From NCBI RefSeq assembly GCF_028553745.1, contig NZ_CP067131.1, positions 310,001-374,000 of the forward strand: a stretch of 64,000 bases of DNA. The letters are read 5' to 3'. This DNA is from Paracoccus seriniphilus. Lineage in GTDB: Bacteria > Pseudomonadota > Alphaproteobacteria > Rhodobacterales > Rhodobacteraceae. The notes beneath the pieces were generated by a model that was given only the letters and a program-made list of their open reading frames with translations, searched no databases and had not been told where the DNA came from. Positions within the stretch are counted from its first letter, which is position 1. Every line of letters begins with the position of its first letter. The translations under genes and the position numbers were made by a program. Shown in pieces: positions 16,879 through 25,831 of the stretch.

Positions 16879-17886
16879 TCAGATATCTCCACTTTGCGAC
16901 GTCTGTTCATCCCGCGGATTGATCACTGCATCCAGTGCAAGCGCACCTAGCAGGATCACACTCTTGATCAGGTTCTGGCTGGTGTAACTGAAGTTCATGA
17001 TGGTCATGCCGTTGATCAGGATGCCGACCAGAACGGTCCCCACCATCACATTGCGCACGCCGCCCTGCCCGCCCGACAGGCTGATGCCGCCCAGGACGAC
17101 GACCAGCAGGACATCATAGATCAGGGTTGAATTGTAGAGCCGCGTATTGATGCCTGACACCAATCCGGTCAGCAGTATCCCCGCCGCATAGGCGATCAGG
17201 GCCGAGATTACATATTGAAGGATGAGGACCGGGCGCGCAGGCAGTCCCATGGTGCGCGCCGTGTCAGGATTGTCGCCCGAGGCATAGACAAAGCGACCAA
17301 ACCGGGTAAAGCGCAGGAACAATGCTATCAGGGTGGCCACTGCAAAGAAGATGATCACCGAAACCGGAATGCCCAGAACCGTCCCAGATCCGATAAAGGT
17401 CAGCCAGCCGATGCCGTCGGGCGCGTAGAGAACGTCCGAGTTGAAGGCCACGCGCCCGCCACCGTAAATGACCGAAGCCATGGCCAGCGTGGCAAAGATC
17501 GGCGGCACCTCGGCCACGGCGATCAGCACGCCCGTGACCAGCCCGCAGCACGCCACCAGCAGGGCACCCACCGCAATGGCCTGACCAAAGGTGAAGCCCT
17601 GGGTTGCCAGCCAGATCGCAAAGGCGACCCCGACCACCATCACCGCCACCATGGTCAGGTCGATCCCCCGACCGACGACGACAAATCCCATGCCGACCGC
17701 CAGCATGCCGAGAATGGCCACGTTCTTGAGGAGGGCCAGGATGTTGCCCTGCGTCAGGAACTTGTCCAGTACCACCGAGAACACGACGAACAAGATCGCC
17801 GCGATGGCCGTAACCACCCCTTCCTGTGAGATCTTGAACGGTTGTTTTACCTTTCCGTCCCGCGCGCCTTGCACATTGGATGCCAT
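16879..17886 (-). CDS. Sugar-type ABC transporter permease (CUT2)
   Basis: 335 residues, first gene of the minus-strand operon. ATG at 17886 is preceded by GGGAGGA at 5-6 bases. It carries GRGIDLTMVAVMV where most relatives have GGIDLSVGS, and the coupling loop VLGGISLSGGQGGVRN near residue 265. It would form the channel together with the permease domain of the fusion protein, as a heterodimer, using the single ATPase. The operon starts here and the upstream 1.2 kb has only transposon debris, so the promoter is within about 100 bases of this start. Confidence 0.9.
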   Translation of the reverse strand: MASNVQGARDGKVKQPFKISQEGVVTAIAAILFVVFSVVLDKFLTQGNILALLKNVAILGMLAVGMGFVVVGRGIDLTMVAVMVVGVAFAIWLATQGFTFGQAIAVGALLVACCGLVTGVLIAVAEVPPIFATLAMASVIYGGGRVAFNSDVLYAPDGIGWLTFIGSGTVLGIPVSVIIFFAVATLIALFLRFTRFGRFVYASGDNPDTARTMGLPARPVLILQYVISALIAYAAGILLTGLVSGINTRLYNSTLIYDVLLVVVLGGISLSGGQGGVRNVMVGTVLVGILINGMTIMNFSYTSQNLIKSVILLGALALDAVINPRDEQTSQSGDI

Positions 17887-18416
17887 GTCATCCTCCCCCT
17901 GACGACCGGCGAGACGTTCCCATAGCCGGCATTGTCATGCCGGTTTTCTGAAACCATCCGCAGTCGTAGTCTCCTCCACGCCCCAGGTCGGGGCGTCCCC
18001 TGTTCGGTCGAATGCTGCCTATCGGCGCTTCCCGATTTCATGGACTGTGCCAAGCAGCCCGACGACAAACAATTCGGTTTTTCTGACGCCCTGTGCAGAA
18101 ATTGTCGATTTCCACCCAGAAGCAACCTCCGGGTATTGCCCGGATGCTCGTCGTCGCTTGCGCAGGCTTAGTGGGACAAATCAGGGCCCATCGTCATGTA
18201 TCCAGTCCCCGGCCAGGCTCAGTGTCTGACACTTTGAGGACAGTAGAGATCAGCCACCGCGATGCAGATTTCGGTTCCCGCAGGCCGCCGGTCAAGTCCT
18301 TCGCCATCGGAGATCGGCCGGGCAACTTGCTGTCGTTCATCCTGATCTCATGCGGCAGCCGCAGTGATATCCACGGCCGTTATTGCGAAACTCGTACATG
18401 AAGGGTGACTGCCCCA
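17887..18416. other. Non-coding stretch upstream of the permease operon
   Basis: About 530 bases without a recognisable gene. It holds a 13-base palindrome, AGTGTCTGACACT at 18221-18233. The short open frames here have no family look and overlap each other on both strands. The side next to 17886 must carry the operon promoter; the rest is probably debris flanking the insertion-sequence remnants. Confidence 0.5.
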
Positions 18417-18528
18417 GTGTTTGGACGCCGTACTTCCTGGCCAGCTCGGCTGTCGTCAACTCTTCACGGATGGCTTCAAGCGCAACCTTGGCCTTGAACT
18501 CCACCGAAGAGCGTTTCCGCTTCGTCAT
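18417..18528 (-). pseudogene. IS3-family transposase OrfA, N-terminal remnant
   Basis: From ATG 18528 the frame reads MTKRKRSSVEFKAKVALEAI, then REELTTAELARKYGVQT, a typical OrfA helix-turn-helix start of the IS3 family. Homology stops near 18417, after about 37 of some 90-100 residues; the rest of the frame is unrelated. No OrfB follows. The upstream GAACGACCCAG is also typical of the leader of such elements. Confidence 0.75.
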
Positions 18529-18554
18529 CTGGGTCGTTCCTTCGTCAGTCGCGA

Positions 18555-18765
18555 CAGCTTGGCAACTGGTCCGAAATCTCGCGACCACCTTTGTATGGAC
18601 CGATCCGGCCATGACGCGCGCGACCGTGGACAGGCTGGTCCACCATGCCACCATCTTCGAGATGAACGTGGAAGGCGGCGGTCGGCAGGGGAGGCGAAAC
18701 GAAAGAGAGGCAGGCCCGCTGCTTGCGCGACAATCAAAAACACGCCATTGGTTGACGCGCCATAA
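18555..18765 (+). pseudogene. IS21-family IstB ATPase, frameshifted C-terminal remnant
   Basis: The plus strand encodes PAMTRATVDRLVHHATIFEM, the conserved IstB C-terminal stretch. Right after NVE the frame is lost; the continuing homology (RRSAGEAKRKRGRPAACATI, then KNTPLVDA) is in the next frame and ends with a stop at 18763-18765. The Walker motifs are gone. The remnant begins within 30 bases of the oppositely oriented IS3 OrfA remnant, so two elements have been truncated against each other. Confidence 0.75.
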
Positions 18766-19149
18766 GGCAGTTGTGGCCGGGCGAGCGCCACGTCAATAGA
18801 TAGCAGGTGGACCCGGCAGACTCGGCTGGTGAACCCGCCCCGACGCCCAGTGTCAGGCACCGGCAACAGGCTTGCTCAGATCGCGACACCAACATCAACA
18901 CTCGGTCTCTCTGCAGGATTCCCCACCATTTGCGACCCGCGTCAACGGGCCACCAGTTCCATCGCGATCGTATATGCGCGAAACGCATTACAGAGGCCGT
19001 ATTACTCATTTTACTCATTAAGAATGATCCATCACACTACAGGTCAGCAACAGTCAGATCGGTCTGCATATGCTGTCTGACCCTGCGACCCGACTGCTTG
19101 CCTGAACGATTCACGCCCAAGAACCAAGAACGAGAGACAGGGAAACAAC
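18766..19149. other. Gap upstream of the amino-acid ABC operon
   Basis: About 380 bases with no supported gene. The distal part is probably transposon flank. The proximal part, which has an AT-rich run TATTACTCATTTTACTCATT near 19000, should contain the promoter of the operon starting at 19150. GAGACAGGG just before 19150 is the ribosome binding site. Confidence 0.5.
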
Positions 19150-20001
19150 ATGATCAAGATGAAGACACTGGCCGCGACCGCGTTGCTTGCCTGCAGCAGC
19201 CTGTTTGCGACGGCACCCGCCTTTGCCCAGAACAGCAATGCGGAAATCCTGACAACCGTACTGGAGCGTGGCGTCCTGCGCGTTGGCGTATTGGGGGCCT
19301 TTCGGCCATGGGCATTTCGTGCCGAAGACGGGTCATTGCAGGGAATCGAGGTGGACCTGGCCAAACGCGTTGCCGACAGCCTGGGCGTCGAGGTCGAACT
19401 GGTCGAAATCACCTCGGCAAACCGGATCCAGTTCCTGGAACAGAAGCGGATCGACCTGATCATCGGCGGCATGTATGACACCGCCGACCGACGCGAGGTC
19501 GTGGGGATCATCGAGCCCGGCTACTGGGCCTCGGGACCGTCGCTGATGGCCCGGGAAGGCGCCATCTCCTCATGGGAGGATGTAGCGGGAAAGCCGATCT
19601 GTGCCAAGCAGGGCGTCATCTACAACCAGCTGATCGAAACCCGTTTCGGCGCTCGCCTGATGGCCTTTGGCGGCAATACCGAGGGCAAGGAAGCGTTGCG
19701 CTCGGGCAAATGCGTGGCATGGTTCTATGATGACAGTTCAATTGCGGCCGATCTGGCCAGCGGCGATTGGGCGGGCTTTGAGATGCCCGTCGATGCGCTG
19801 TTCGTGAACCCCTGGGCCGCTGCCGTCCCGATCGCCGAAAAGGATGGTGCCTTCGGCAAGGTCCTCTCTGGCCTGGTCTATGGTTGGCACGAAGACGGCA
19901 CCCTGATCGACCTGCAGGCAGAATATGACCTGCAGGAAACGGCGTGGCTGGCGCAGATGCATGAAGATCTGGAATATGACAGGTCATTTCTGGGTGAATA
20001 A
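19150..20001 (+). CDS. Polar amino-acid-type ABC transporter substrate-binding protein
   Basis: 283 residues. The signal peptide MIKMKTLAATALLACSSLFA ends at PAFA before QNSN. The mature protein has the type II binding fold of the SBP_bac_3 family: VLRVGVLGAFRPW near the N-terminus, GIEVDLAKRVADSLGVEVEL, and the hinge QFLEQKRIDLIIGGMYDT. This family binds amino acids, betaines or opine-like compounds. It is the first gene of a plus-strand operon with two permeases, an ATPase and a demethylase-like enzyme, so an N-methylated amino acid is a plausible ligand, by inference. Confidence 0.9.
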   Translation: MIKMKTLAATALLACSSLFATAPAFAQNSNAEILTTVLERGVLRVGVLGAFRPWAFRAEDGSLQGIEVDLAKRVADSLGVEVELVEITSANRIQFLEQKRIDLIIGGMYDTADRREVVGIIEPGYWASGPSLMAREGAISSWEDVAGKPICAKQGVIYNQLIETRFGARLMAFGGNTEGKEALRSGKCVAWFYDDSSIAADLASGDWAGFEMPVDALFVNPWAAAVPIAEKDGAFGKVLSGLVYGWHEDGTLIDLQAEYDLQETAWLAQMHEDLEYDRSFLGE

Positions 20002-20010
20002 GCACCCGCC

Positions 20011-20032
20011 AGCGCCGTCCTCGGGCGGCGCT
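20011..20032 (+). promoter_or_regulatory. Intercistronic hairpin after the binding-protein gene
   Basis: AGCGCCG (20011-20017) pairs with CGGCGCT (20026-20032) around an 8-base loop, with no T-run. Placed 9 bases after the binding-protein stop and 34 bases before the permease start, it fits an mRNA-stabilising or attenuating hairpin that lets the receptor be made in excess. Confidence 0.6.
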
Positions 20033-20066
20033 TCCCTGCCATCTGCCCGGATACTGGACTTCGTTT

Positions 20067-20813
20067 ATGCTGGAATTCACCGCGCCCCTGTTCCTGTCGC
20101 TTCAGAAGGCGACAGGGCTGAACTTCTCACCCTTCTTCGACGAATATGACTTTGGTCGCCTGATGACGGGTTTGCAGACCTCATTGTTGCTGATTGTCTG
20201 CGTGCTGGTCCTGTCCTTGGTCGTCGGCCTGCTGGGCGCCGCAGCGCAGCGGTCGCGCTCGCGCCTACTGCGCTTTCTGGTGGCGGCCTATATCGCAGTC
20301 TTTCGCAATACGCCCCCGGTCGTGCAATTGCTGTTCTTCTATTTCGGTCTGGGCGCATTTACGCCCCAGATCGACATGGGCGGCTGGTACGAGCCGATGA
20401 TCTCGGCCTTTGGCTGGGCAGTCATTGCACTGGGGATCTTTGGCGGCAGCTACAATGTCGAAATCTTCCGCGCCGGGATAGAAGCCGTGCCGAAAACCAC
20501 CTCGGAAGCCACCGAGGCGTTGGGATTCACCCCGCTGCAGACATTCATTCATGTGACCCTGCCGCTGGCGCTGCGCTTTTCCTTGCCCTCCCTGGCCAGC
20601 AATCTGATCAGTTTGGCCAAGACTACCTCGATCGCTTATGTCATCGCTGTTCCCGAAATGACCTATGCGCTGTCGGGCGTCTGGAATGACCGGCTGAATG
20701 TCGGCGAGATGATGACCTTGCTGTTCGTTTACTACATTGCCGTTGTCGCGATCATCGGCGCCGTGATGGGCCAGCTGGAAAGACGCCTTGCCGTGCCGGG
20801 GTTGGGAAAATGA
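20067..20813 (+). CDS. Amino-acid ABC transporter permease (HisM/GlnP type), first
   Basis: 248 residues with about five membrane helices. The TM1 region follows GLQTSLLLIVCVLVLSLVVG, and FRNTPPVVQLLFFYFGLG is the family motif after it. The cytoplasmic EAA loop is EAVPKTTSEATEALGFTPLQTF. It pairs with the second permease encoded next, with which it overlaps by 4 bases (ATGA). Confidence 0.93.
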   Translation: MLEFTAPLFLSLQKATGLNFSPFFDEYDFGRLMTGLQTSLLLIVCVLVLSLVVGLLGAAAQRSRSRLLRFLVAAYIAVFRNTPPVVQLLFFYFGLGAFTPQIDMGGWYEPMISAFGWAVIALGIFGGSYNVEIFRAGIEAVPKTTSEATEALGFTPLQTFIHVTLPLALRFSLPSLASNLISLAKTTSIAYVIAVPEMTYALSGVWNDRLNVGEMMTLLFVYYIAVVAIIGAVMGQLERRLAVPGLGK

Positions 20814-21619
20814 TGAAAACGCTCTCCATGCCCCGCCCGAACCTGCTGACGCCGATCCTTGTGGTCACGGCCCTGCTGCTGGTCGTTGCGACGGCGGGCG
20901 TGCTGTTCTTCCTGCATGTCGCACAGGGTCCGGCCGACAGTCCGCTGAACGTCCTGTTTCGCTGGATGCCCTTTATCCTTCAGGGTTTTCTGCTGAATAT
21001 CCTGATGAGCGTGATCGCCATGATCCTGGCCACCGTGTCGGGTGTCATTCTTGGCTTCATGCAGATCAGCGACGCGACCATCATCCGTCAGCCCGCGCGT
21101 TTCGTGACGCATCTGTTCCGCAACTCTCCGTGGCTGGTGATCCTGTTCGCGATCATGCTGCTGGTGCCTTTCGAAATCTCGCTGCCGTATTTCGGCGTGG
21201 TGATGATCCCCGGATGGGTCAAGGCGACCATCGGCTTCACCCTGCCCGTCATGGCCAATATTGCCGAGATCCTGCGTGGCGCCGTGGCCTCGATCTCGAC
21301 CGGACAATGGGAAAGCGCGGAAAGCCTGGCCTTCAGTCGCATGCAGACCATGCGCCATGTCATCCTGCCGCAATGCGTACGCCGGATGCTGCCATCCTGG
21401 ATGAACTGGTTTGCATTGCTGACGCTGATGACCCCCATCGCAGCCATTCTGGGCGTCAATGAGGCATTGGGGAACACGCAGGCCGCGATGGAATCTGCAG
21501 GATCCAGCCCGGATCTGTTGATCCCCTTCTACCTGTTCCTGATGTCCATCTTCTTCATCTTCATCTACCCCGTTTCCGTCTGCACCAAGAGACTGGAACG
21601 TCGGTTCGCAACAACATGA
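20810..21619 (+). CDS. Amino-acid ABC transporter permease (HisQ/GlnP type), second
   Basis: 269 residues with an N-terminal helix longer than usual. It carries [16 protein letters not shown], the family motif, and an EAA-type loop around [20 protein letters not shown] near residues 160-180. It couples to the upstream permease by ATGA overlap and to the ATPase gene by another ATGA overlap at 21616-21619. It is the second half of the heterodimeric channel. Confidence 0.92.
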   Translation: MMKTLSMPRPNLLTPILVVTALLLVVATAGVLFFLHVAQGPADSPLNVLFRWMPFILQGFLLNILMSVIAMILATVSGVILGFMQISDATIIRQPARFVTHLFRNSPWLVILFAIMLLVPFEISLPYFGVVMIPGWVKATIGFTLPVMANIAEILRGAVASISTGQWESAESLAFSRMQTMRHVILPQCVRRMLPSWMNWFALLTLMTPIAAILGVNEALGNTQAAMESAGSSPDLLIPFYLFLMSIFFIFIYPVSVCTKRLERRFATT

Positions 21620-22395
21620 GCGAGGTCAACGTGAACATCGAATATTCCGGTTCATGGACGCCGGACCAGCCGATCATAGATATCCGTGGATTGCACAAAT
21701 CCTTTGGAAGCTTCGAAGTCCTGAAAGGCATCGATCTTTCGGTGCAACAGGGAGAGGTCGTCTGCATCATCGGGCCGTCCGGTTCGGGCAAGTCGACCCT
21801 GATCCGGACGATCAACGGCTTGACCCCGGTCAATGCAGGAGAGATCTTCATCGAAGGCCAGCTGATCACAGGTCCGAAATTCGACAAGCTGGCGTTGCGG
21901 CGCAAGGTCGGCATGGTCTTTCAGCAGTACAACCTGTTCCCGCACCGCACCGTGCTGGACAATGTGATGATGGCGCCGCGACTGGTTCTCAAGGAACCCA
22001 AGTCCGAGGTGCGCGAGCGTGCACGCGCTCTACTGGCCAAGGTCCGCCTGGGTGACAAGGAAAACCACTATCCCGGCGAGCTGTCCGGCGGACAACAACA
22101 GCGTGTCGCAATTGCGCGCTCGCTCTGCATGCGCCCGGACATGATGCTGTTTGACGAGGTCACGGCGGCGCTGGACCCTGAAACCGTCAAGGAAGTCCTG
22201 ACGACCATCAAGGAACTTGCAGCAGATGGAATGACCTGCGTGCTGGTCACCCACGAGATGGGTTTTGCGCGTGAAATCGCGGATCGCGTCATCTTCACGG
22301 ATGCGGGCCGGATCGTCGAGGCGGGGCCGCCGGCCCAGATCTTCGGCGATCCGCAGGACGCGCGGACCAGAGAGTTCCTGTCACAGGTCCTCTAG
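21616..22395 (+). CDS. Amino-acid ABC transporter ATP-binding protein (GlnQ/HisP type)
   Basis: 259 residues. Walker [10 protein letters not shown] lies near residues 54-62, followed by Q-loop [17 protein letters not shown], signature LSGGQQQR and Walker [15 protein letters not shown] with the switch His in [11 protein letters not shown]. This is the polar amino-acid importer class. Compared with GlnQ it has a short N-terminal extension of about 15 residues. It ends 69 bases before the flavoenzyme gene. Confidence 0.94.
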   Translation: MSEVNVNIEYSGSWTPDQPIIDIRGLHKSFGSFEVLKGIDLSVQQGEVVCIIGPSGSGKSTLIRTINGLTPVNAGEIFIEGQLITGPKFDKLALRRKVGMVFQQYNLFPHRTVLDNVMMAPRLVLKEPKSEVRERARALLAKVRLGDKENHYPGELSGGQQQRVAIARSLCMRPDMMLFDEVTAALDPETVKEVLTTIKELAADGMTCVLVTHEMGFAREIADRVIFTDAGRIVEAGPPAQIFGDPQDARTREFLSQVL

Positions 22396-22464
22396 GCTCC
22401 ATCCACCTCCGAAATTTCCAGCCGGCCCAGGGACGCTTTGCGGCCAACAGAGAGATATTGCCAA

Positions 22465-24501
22465 ATGAATACCCAGACCACCGTGATCAAGGATCCGCTT
22501 CTTCGACCGCTGACGATCAAGAAAACCACTTTCCGCAACCGCATCATCTCGACCAGTCACGCCTGCGGGCTGCAAAAGGACGGCTATCCGCAAGAGGCCT
22601 ATCAGGCCTATCACGAGGAAAAGGCGCGCGGCGGGCTGGCATTGTCCATGTTCGGCGGATCGTCCAATGTCGACCGCGACAGCCCGAATGTCTTCAACCA
22701 GCTTGATGTCGGCACGGATGGTATCATCCCGCATTTCCAGCGCTTTGCCGAGCGGATGCACGGCCAAGGCGCCGCGCTGATGTGCCAGATCACCCATCTG
22801 GGCCGTCGCGCCGAACCCTATGCACAAGACTGGCTGCCCGCCATTGCGCCCTCGCCCGTGCGCGAGGCGCTGCATCGCGCCATCCCGCGCGAAATGGACG
22901 AGGATGATATCGCAAGGGTCGTCACGGCCTATGGCGCAGCGGCAAGGCGCTGCGAACAGGGCGGGCTGGACGGGATCGAGACCCTGGCCGGGGGCCACCT
23001 GATCGGGCAGTTCCTGTCGCCCAAGACCAACCAGCGCAGCGACCGTTTCGGCGGCAGCCTGCAAAACCGCCTGAGATTCGCGCTGATGGTGCATGAGGCC
23101 ATCCGCCGAGAGGTCAGCGATGATTTTCTGGTCGGTATGCGCTTTGTCGTGGATGAAGGCCCCGATGGCATCCTGCCCGCCGAGGAATGTCTTGAGGCCG
23201 CGGCTCTGTTGCGCGATGCGGGGGCTGTCGATTTCTTCAATGCCATCTATGGCTCGATGGACACCGTCCGCGCCCTGTCCGAGGAAAACATGCCCGGCAT
23301 GGGGATCGGATCGGCACCCTGGGTGAATGTCGTCGGCAGCTTCCGCGAGGAAATCGGCTTGCCGGTCTTTCACGCCGCGAAACTGTCCGATCTGGCAACT
23401 GCGCGCTATGCGGTGGAAAGCGGCAAGATCGACATGGCCGGCCTGACCCGGCCGCAGATTGCCGATCCCCATATGGTGCGCAAGCTTCTGGAGGGCAAAG
23501 AGGATCGCATCCGCCCCTGCGTGGGCGCCGGTCACTGCCAGTCGGGGCACCGTCCCAAATGCCTGCACAATGCTGCAACGGGGCGCGAAACGCTGTTCCC
23601 TGCCGAAGTCGCAGCAGTTGCCCCCGGGAATCGGCGCAAGGCCGTCGTGATTGGCGCAGGACCGGCCGGGCTTGAGGCGGCACGGGTTCTGGCCATGCGC
23701 GGGCACAGCGTGCAGATCTTTGAAGCTGCGGCAAAGCCGGGCGGACAACTGCTGCTGGCGGCGCAGGGCTGGCGGCGTGAACTGATCAGCATCGTCGACT
23801 GGCGGCTGATGGAATTGCAGCATCTGGGCATCGAGGTCATCTGCAACAGCTTTATGGATGCCGAGGATATTCTGGCCCATGACCCCGATCTTGTCATTCT
23901 GGCGACCGGCGGCATGCCACAGCTGGAATTCGGCGAAGGGGCGGAGCTTGCGATTTCGACCTGGGAGCTGCTTGGCCGTCAGGTCACGCTGAAGGATGAC
24001 GTGCTGATCTGGGATGGCACCGGTCGCCACCCCGCGCAGATGGCTGCGCTGTTTGCCCATGATGGCGGGGCAAAAGTCACCTATGCAACCCTGGACAAGG
24101 AACTGGCGCAGGAACAGGTCTATCCCGAGGTCACCCGCTGGCGGAAGGAATTTGCGAAACGAGGCTTGCGCCCGGACATCGACACACGCCTTGTCGCGGC
24201 GCGCCGTCACAACAACCGCATCGAGGCCACGCTGCTGAACGAGTTGACGCGCGAAAGTCGGACCCTGCTGGTTGATCATCTTGTCGTCGAGATGGGCACG
24301 GTGCCGATGGATGACCTGTTTCACGAATTGCGCCAGCATTCGGGCAATCGCGGCAAGACGGACATTCACGCGCTTGTCGCGCAACAGGCCCAGCCGCGGT
24401 CGGAAGCGGGCATCGAACTGCACCGGATCGGGGACGCTCAAGCCTCGCGCAATGTTCATGCCGCGATCTATGACGCATTCCGCCTGTGCAGGCTCTGTTG
24501 A
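22465..24501 (+). CDS. NADH:flavin oxidoreductase, N-methylproline-demethylase-like (TMADH/2,4-dienoyl-CoA reductase family)
   Basis: 678 residues from ATG 22465; the frame extends 9 codons upstream but the leader is not family-like. Residues 1-340 are the FMN TIM barrel (LRPLTIKKTTFRNRI, GGSLQNRLRF); 395-500 carry the FAD/NAD fold with GAGPAGLEAARVLAMRG at 397-413. The iron-sulphur motif between them is unusual: Cys352, Cys358 and Cys366, with Ala355 where TMADH and dienoyl-CoA reductase have Cys. My recollection is that N-methylproline demethylases share this pattern, which supports that name. The reaction would be oxidative N-demethylation of N-methylproline (stachydrine breakdown) or a similar methylated amino acid. 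It is downstream of the importer genes on the same strand. Confidence 0.78.
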   Translation: MNTQTTVIKDPLLRPLTIKKTTFRNRIISTSHACGLQKDGYPQEAYQAYHEEKARGGLALSMFGGSSNVDRDSPNVFNQLDVGTDGIIPHFQRFAERMHGQGAALMCQITHLGRRAEPYAQDWLPAIAPSPVREALHRAIPREMDEDDIARVVTAYGAAARRCEQGGLDGIETLAGGHLIGQFLSPKTNQRSDRFGGSLQNRLRFALMVHEAIRREVSDDFLVGMRFVVDEGPDGILPAEECLEAAALLRDAGAVDFFNAIYGSMDTVRALSEENMPGMGIGSAPWVNVVGSFREEIGLPVFHAAKLSDLATARYAVESGKIDMAGLTRPQIADPHMVRKLLEGKEDRIRPCVGAGHCQSGHRPKCLHNAATGRETLFPAEVAAVAPGNRRKAVVIGAGPAGLEAARVLAMRGHSVQIFEAAAKPGGQLLLAAQGWRRELISIVDWRLMELQHLGIEVICNSFMDAEDILAHDPDLVILATGGMPQLEFGEGAELAISTWELLGRQVTLKDDVLIWDGTGRHPAQMAALFAHDGGAKVTYATLDKELAQEQVYPEVTRWRKEFAKRGLRPDIDTRLVAARRHNNRIEATLLNELTRESRTLLVDHLVVEMGTVPMDDLFHELRQHSGNRGKTDIHALVAQQAQPRSEAGIELHRIGDAQASRNVHAAIYDAFRLCRLC

Positions 24502-24554
24502 ACGCAAAACATGGTTTCACACACTGCCAACCCATTCAGAAAAGGAAAACACGA

Positions 24555-24809
24555 ATGGCATATTTCACCGCAAGAATCCGCGCCCGCAGCGTCCACATTG
24601 GCTATGATGATCAGGGCCAGCTGATCAAACAGGACCTGCCCCAGACAGAATTCGTCGAAAAGGTCATCAAGCTTGACCGCATCCTGTCCTTTACCGAGGA
24701 TCACCTGTTCGTGGCCTGCCCCCATGACACGGTGCAGGTCTGGGATTACGAAGGCAATCTGGCCGAGGTCAAACAGCGCCTGACCGCAGCCGGCGTCGCG
24801 ATGGTCTAG
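24555..24809 (+). CDS. Small conserved-looking protein of unknown function
   Basis: 84 residues from ATG 24555, with AAAGGA about 8 bases upstream and 53 bases after the demethylase-like gene. It has no membrane segment, no signal peptide and one Cys. The pattern of charged and beta-forming residues (FTEDHLFVACPHDTVQVWDY) suggests a compact alpha/beta fold. A hairpin with an AATGACGC/GCGTCATT stem follows directly, so it is the last gene of the operon. I do not recognise a family; its position suggests a role tied to the demethylase, such as a chaperone or carrier, which is speculation. Confidence 0.65.
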   Translation: MAYFTARIRARSVHIGYDDQGQLIKQDLPQTEFVEKVIKLDRILSFTEDHLFVACPHDTVQVWDYEGNLAEVKQRLTAAGVAMV

Positions 24810-24820
24810 GTCGGCCTCGG

Positions 24821-24862
24821 AATGACGCGCCGCTTCAGGGCGGATGCGTCATTCACATTTTC
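24821..24862 (+). terminator. Probable terminator after the demethylase operon
   Basis: AATGACGC at 24821-24828 pairs with GCGTCATT at 24846-24853; an inner CCGC/GCGG extends the stem. It is followed by CACATTTTCC, a weak T-run. It lies 12 bases after the small-protein stop and before the LysR gene. Confidence 0.6.
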
Positions 24863-24905
24863 CCCGAGCTGACCTATTCACACAATTCTGTCAGTGAGGC
24901 GATGA

Positions 24906-25808
24906 ATGAACACCAGTCTGCTCGAAGCCTTCCGCATCATCATGCAGACCGGCACGGTTTCGGGCACGGCTGATGCCTTGGGGCGCAGCCAGTCTGCGGT
25001 CAGCCGCATGCTGGACCGCCTTGAGGATGAACTTCAGATCAAGCTGTTCGAAAGGCGCAAGGGCCGCGTCGTGCCCACCCGCGAAGCCCATGCGCTGATC
25101 GAGGACGTCGAACGTGCCTTCATCTCGCTCAGCGATCTAGGAACGCGCGCAAGGCAGATCCGCGAAGGCCATGAAAGCAACCTGACCCTTGCCGTGCTGC
25201 CCGCCCTCGGCATTGATTTCCTGCCCCGCGTGGTGGGGCGGTTTTCCCGGCTGAACCCTGATATCGGAGTCACCTCGCATGTCCTGGCCTCTCATGGGGT
25301 CGAGCAATGGGTCGCAAACCATCAGGTTGAGCTGGGCCTGGCCGAAACCCCTTTCCAACGCTCCGGCTTCGAGACACGGGTGTTCATCGACGAGCCCTAT
25401 GTGCTGGCAATGCATGCCGAACACCGGCTGGCTGAACTGGATCTGATCCGGCCCTCTGACTTGCAAGATGAACGCGTGATCCAGTGGACGGCGGTCGTCG
25501 CCGCGCGCCGCCTGTTTGACGAATTGCTTCAACATGCCGGGGTGACCATCAAAAGCACCGCCGAAACCTCGATGTCCTCGGCCATGGTCGCCATGGTGCG
25601 CGAGAATCTTGGGGTGGCGCTGATCGATCCGATCACGGCGCGCCTGAAACGCGATCCACAGGTCGTCATCCGCCGATTCCGACCCGATCTGCCATGCCGG
25701 ATCGCCCGGATGATGCCCGGCAAGGATTATCAGCGGGCGGTTGTGGACATGTTCCTGGGCTGCGCAGAAGAAGAGCGAGACGCCCTGCTTGCCGTGCGCG
25801 ACTGGTAA
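24906..25808 (+). CDS. LysR-family transcriptional regulator
   Basis: 300 residues. The winged helix-turn-helix is at about residues 3-60 (LLEAFRIIMQTGTVSGTADALGRS split around residue 27, then QSAVSRMLDRLEDELQIKLFERR), followed by the effector domain. ATG at 24906 has GTGAGG upstream; an ATG at 24902 is out of frame. It lies between the demethylase operon and the oppositely transcribed oxidase genes, so either could be its target. Confidence 0.92.
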   Translation: MNTSLLEAFRIIMQTGTVSGTADALGRSQSAVSRMLDRLEDELQIKLFERRKGRVVPTREAHALIEDVERAFISLSDLGTRARQIREGHESNLTLAVLPALGIDFLPRVVGRFSRLNPDIGVTSHVLASHGVEQWVANHQVELGLAETPFQRSGFETRVFIDEPYVLAMHAEHRLAELDLIRPSDLQDERVIQWTAVVAARRLFDELLQHAGVTIKSTAETSMSSAMVAMVRENLGVALIDPITARLKRDPQVVIRRFRPDLPCRIARMMPGKDYQRAVVDMFLGCAEEERDALLAVRDW

Positions 25809-25831
25809 GGTCATCGCGCCGCAAGGAAGAG

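Noticed and set aside
18221..18233. AGTGTCTGACACT palindrome as an insertion-sequence end
   Set aside because: A related AGTGTC string occurs near 18850, but no matching inverted ends or target duplication could be aligned, so it is only noted within the gap.
22381..24507. 708-residue minus-strand open frame opposite the flavoenzyme
   Set aside because: GC-rich antisense shadow; the plus strand has both domain signatures and a proper start.
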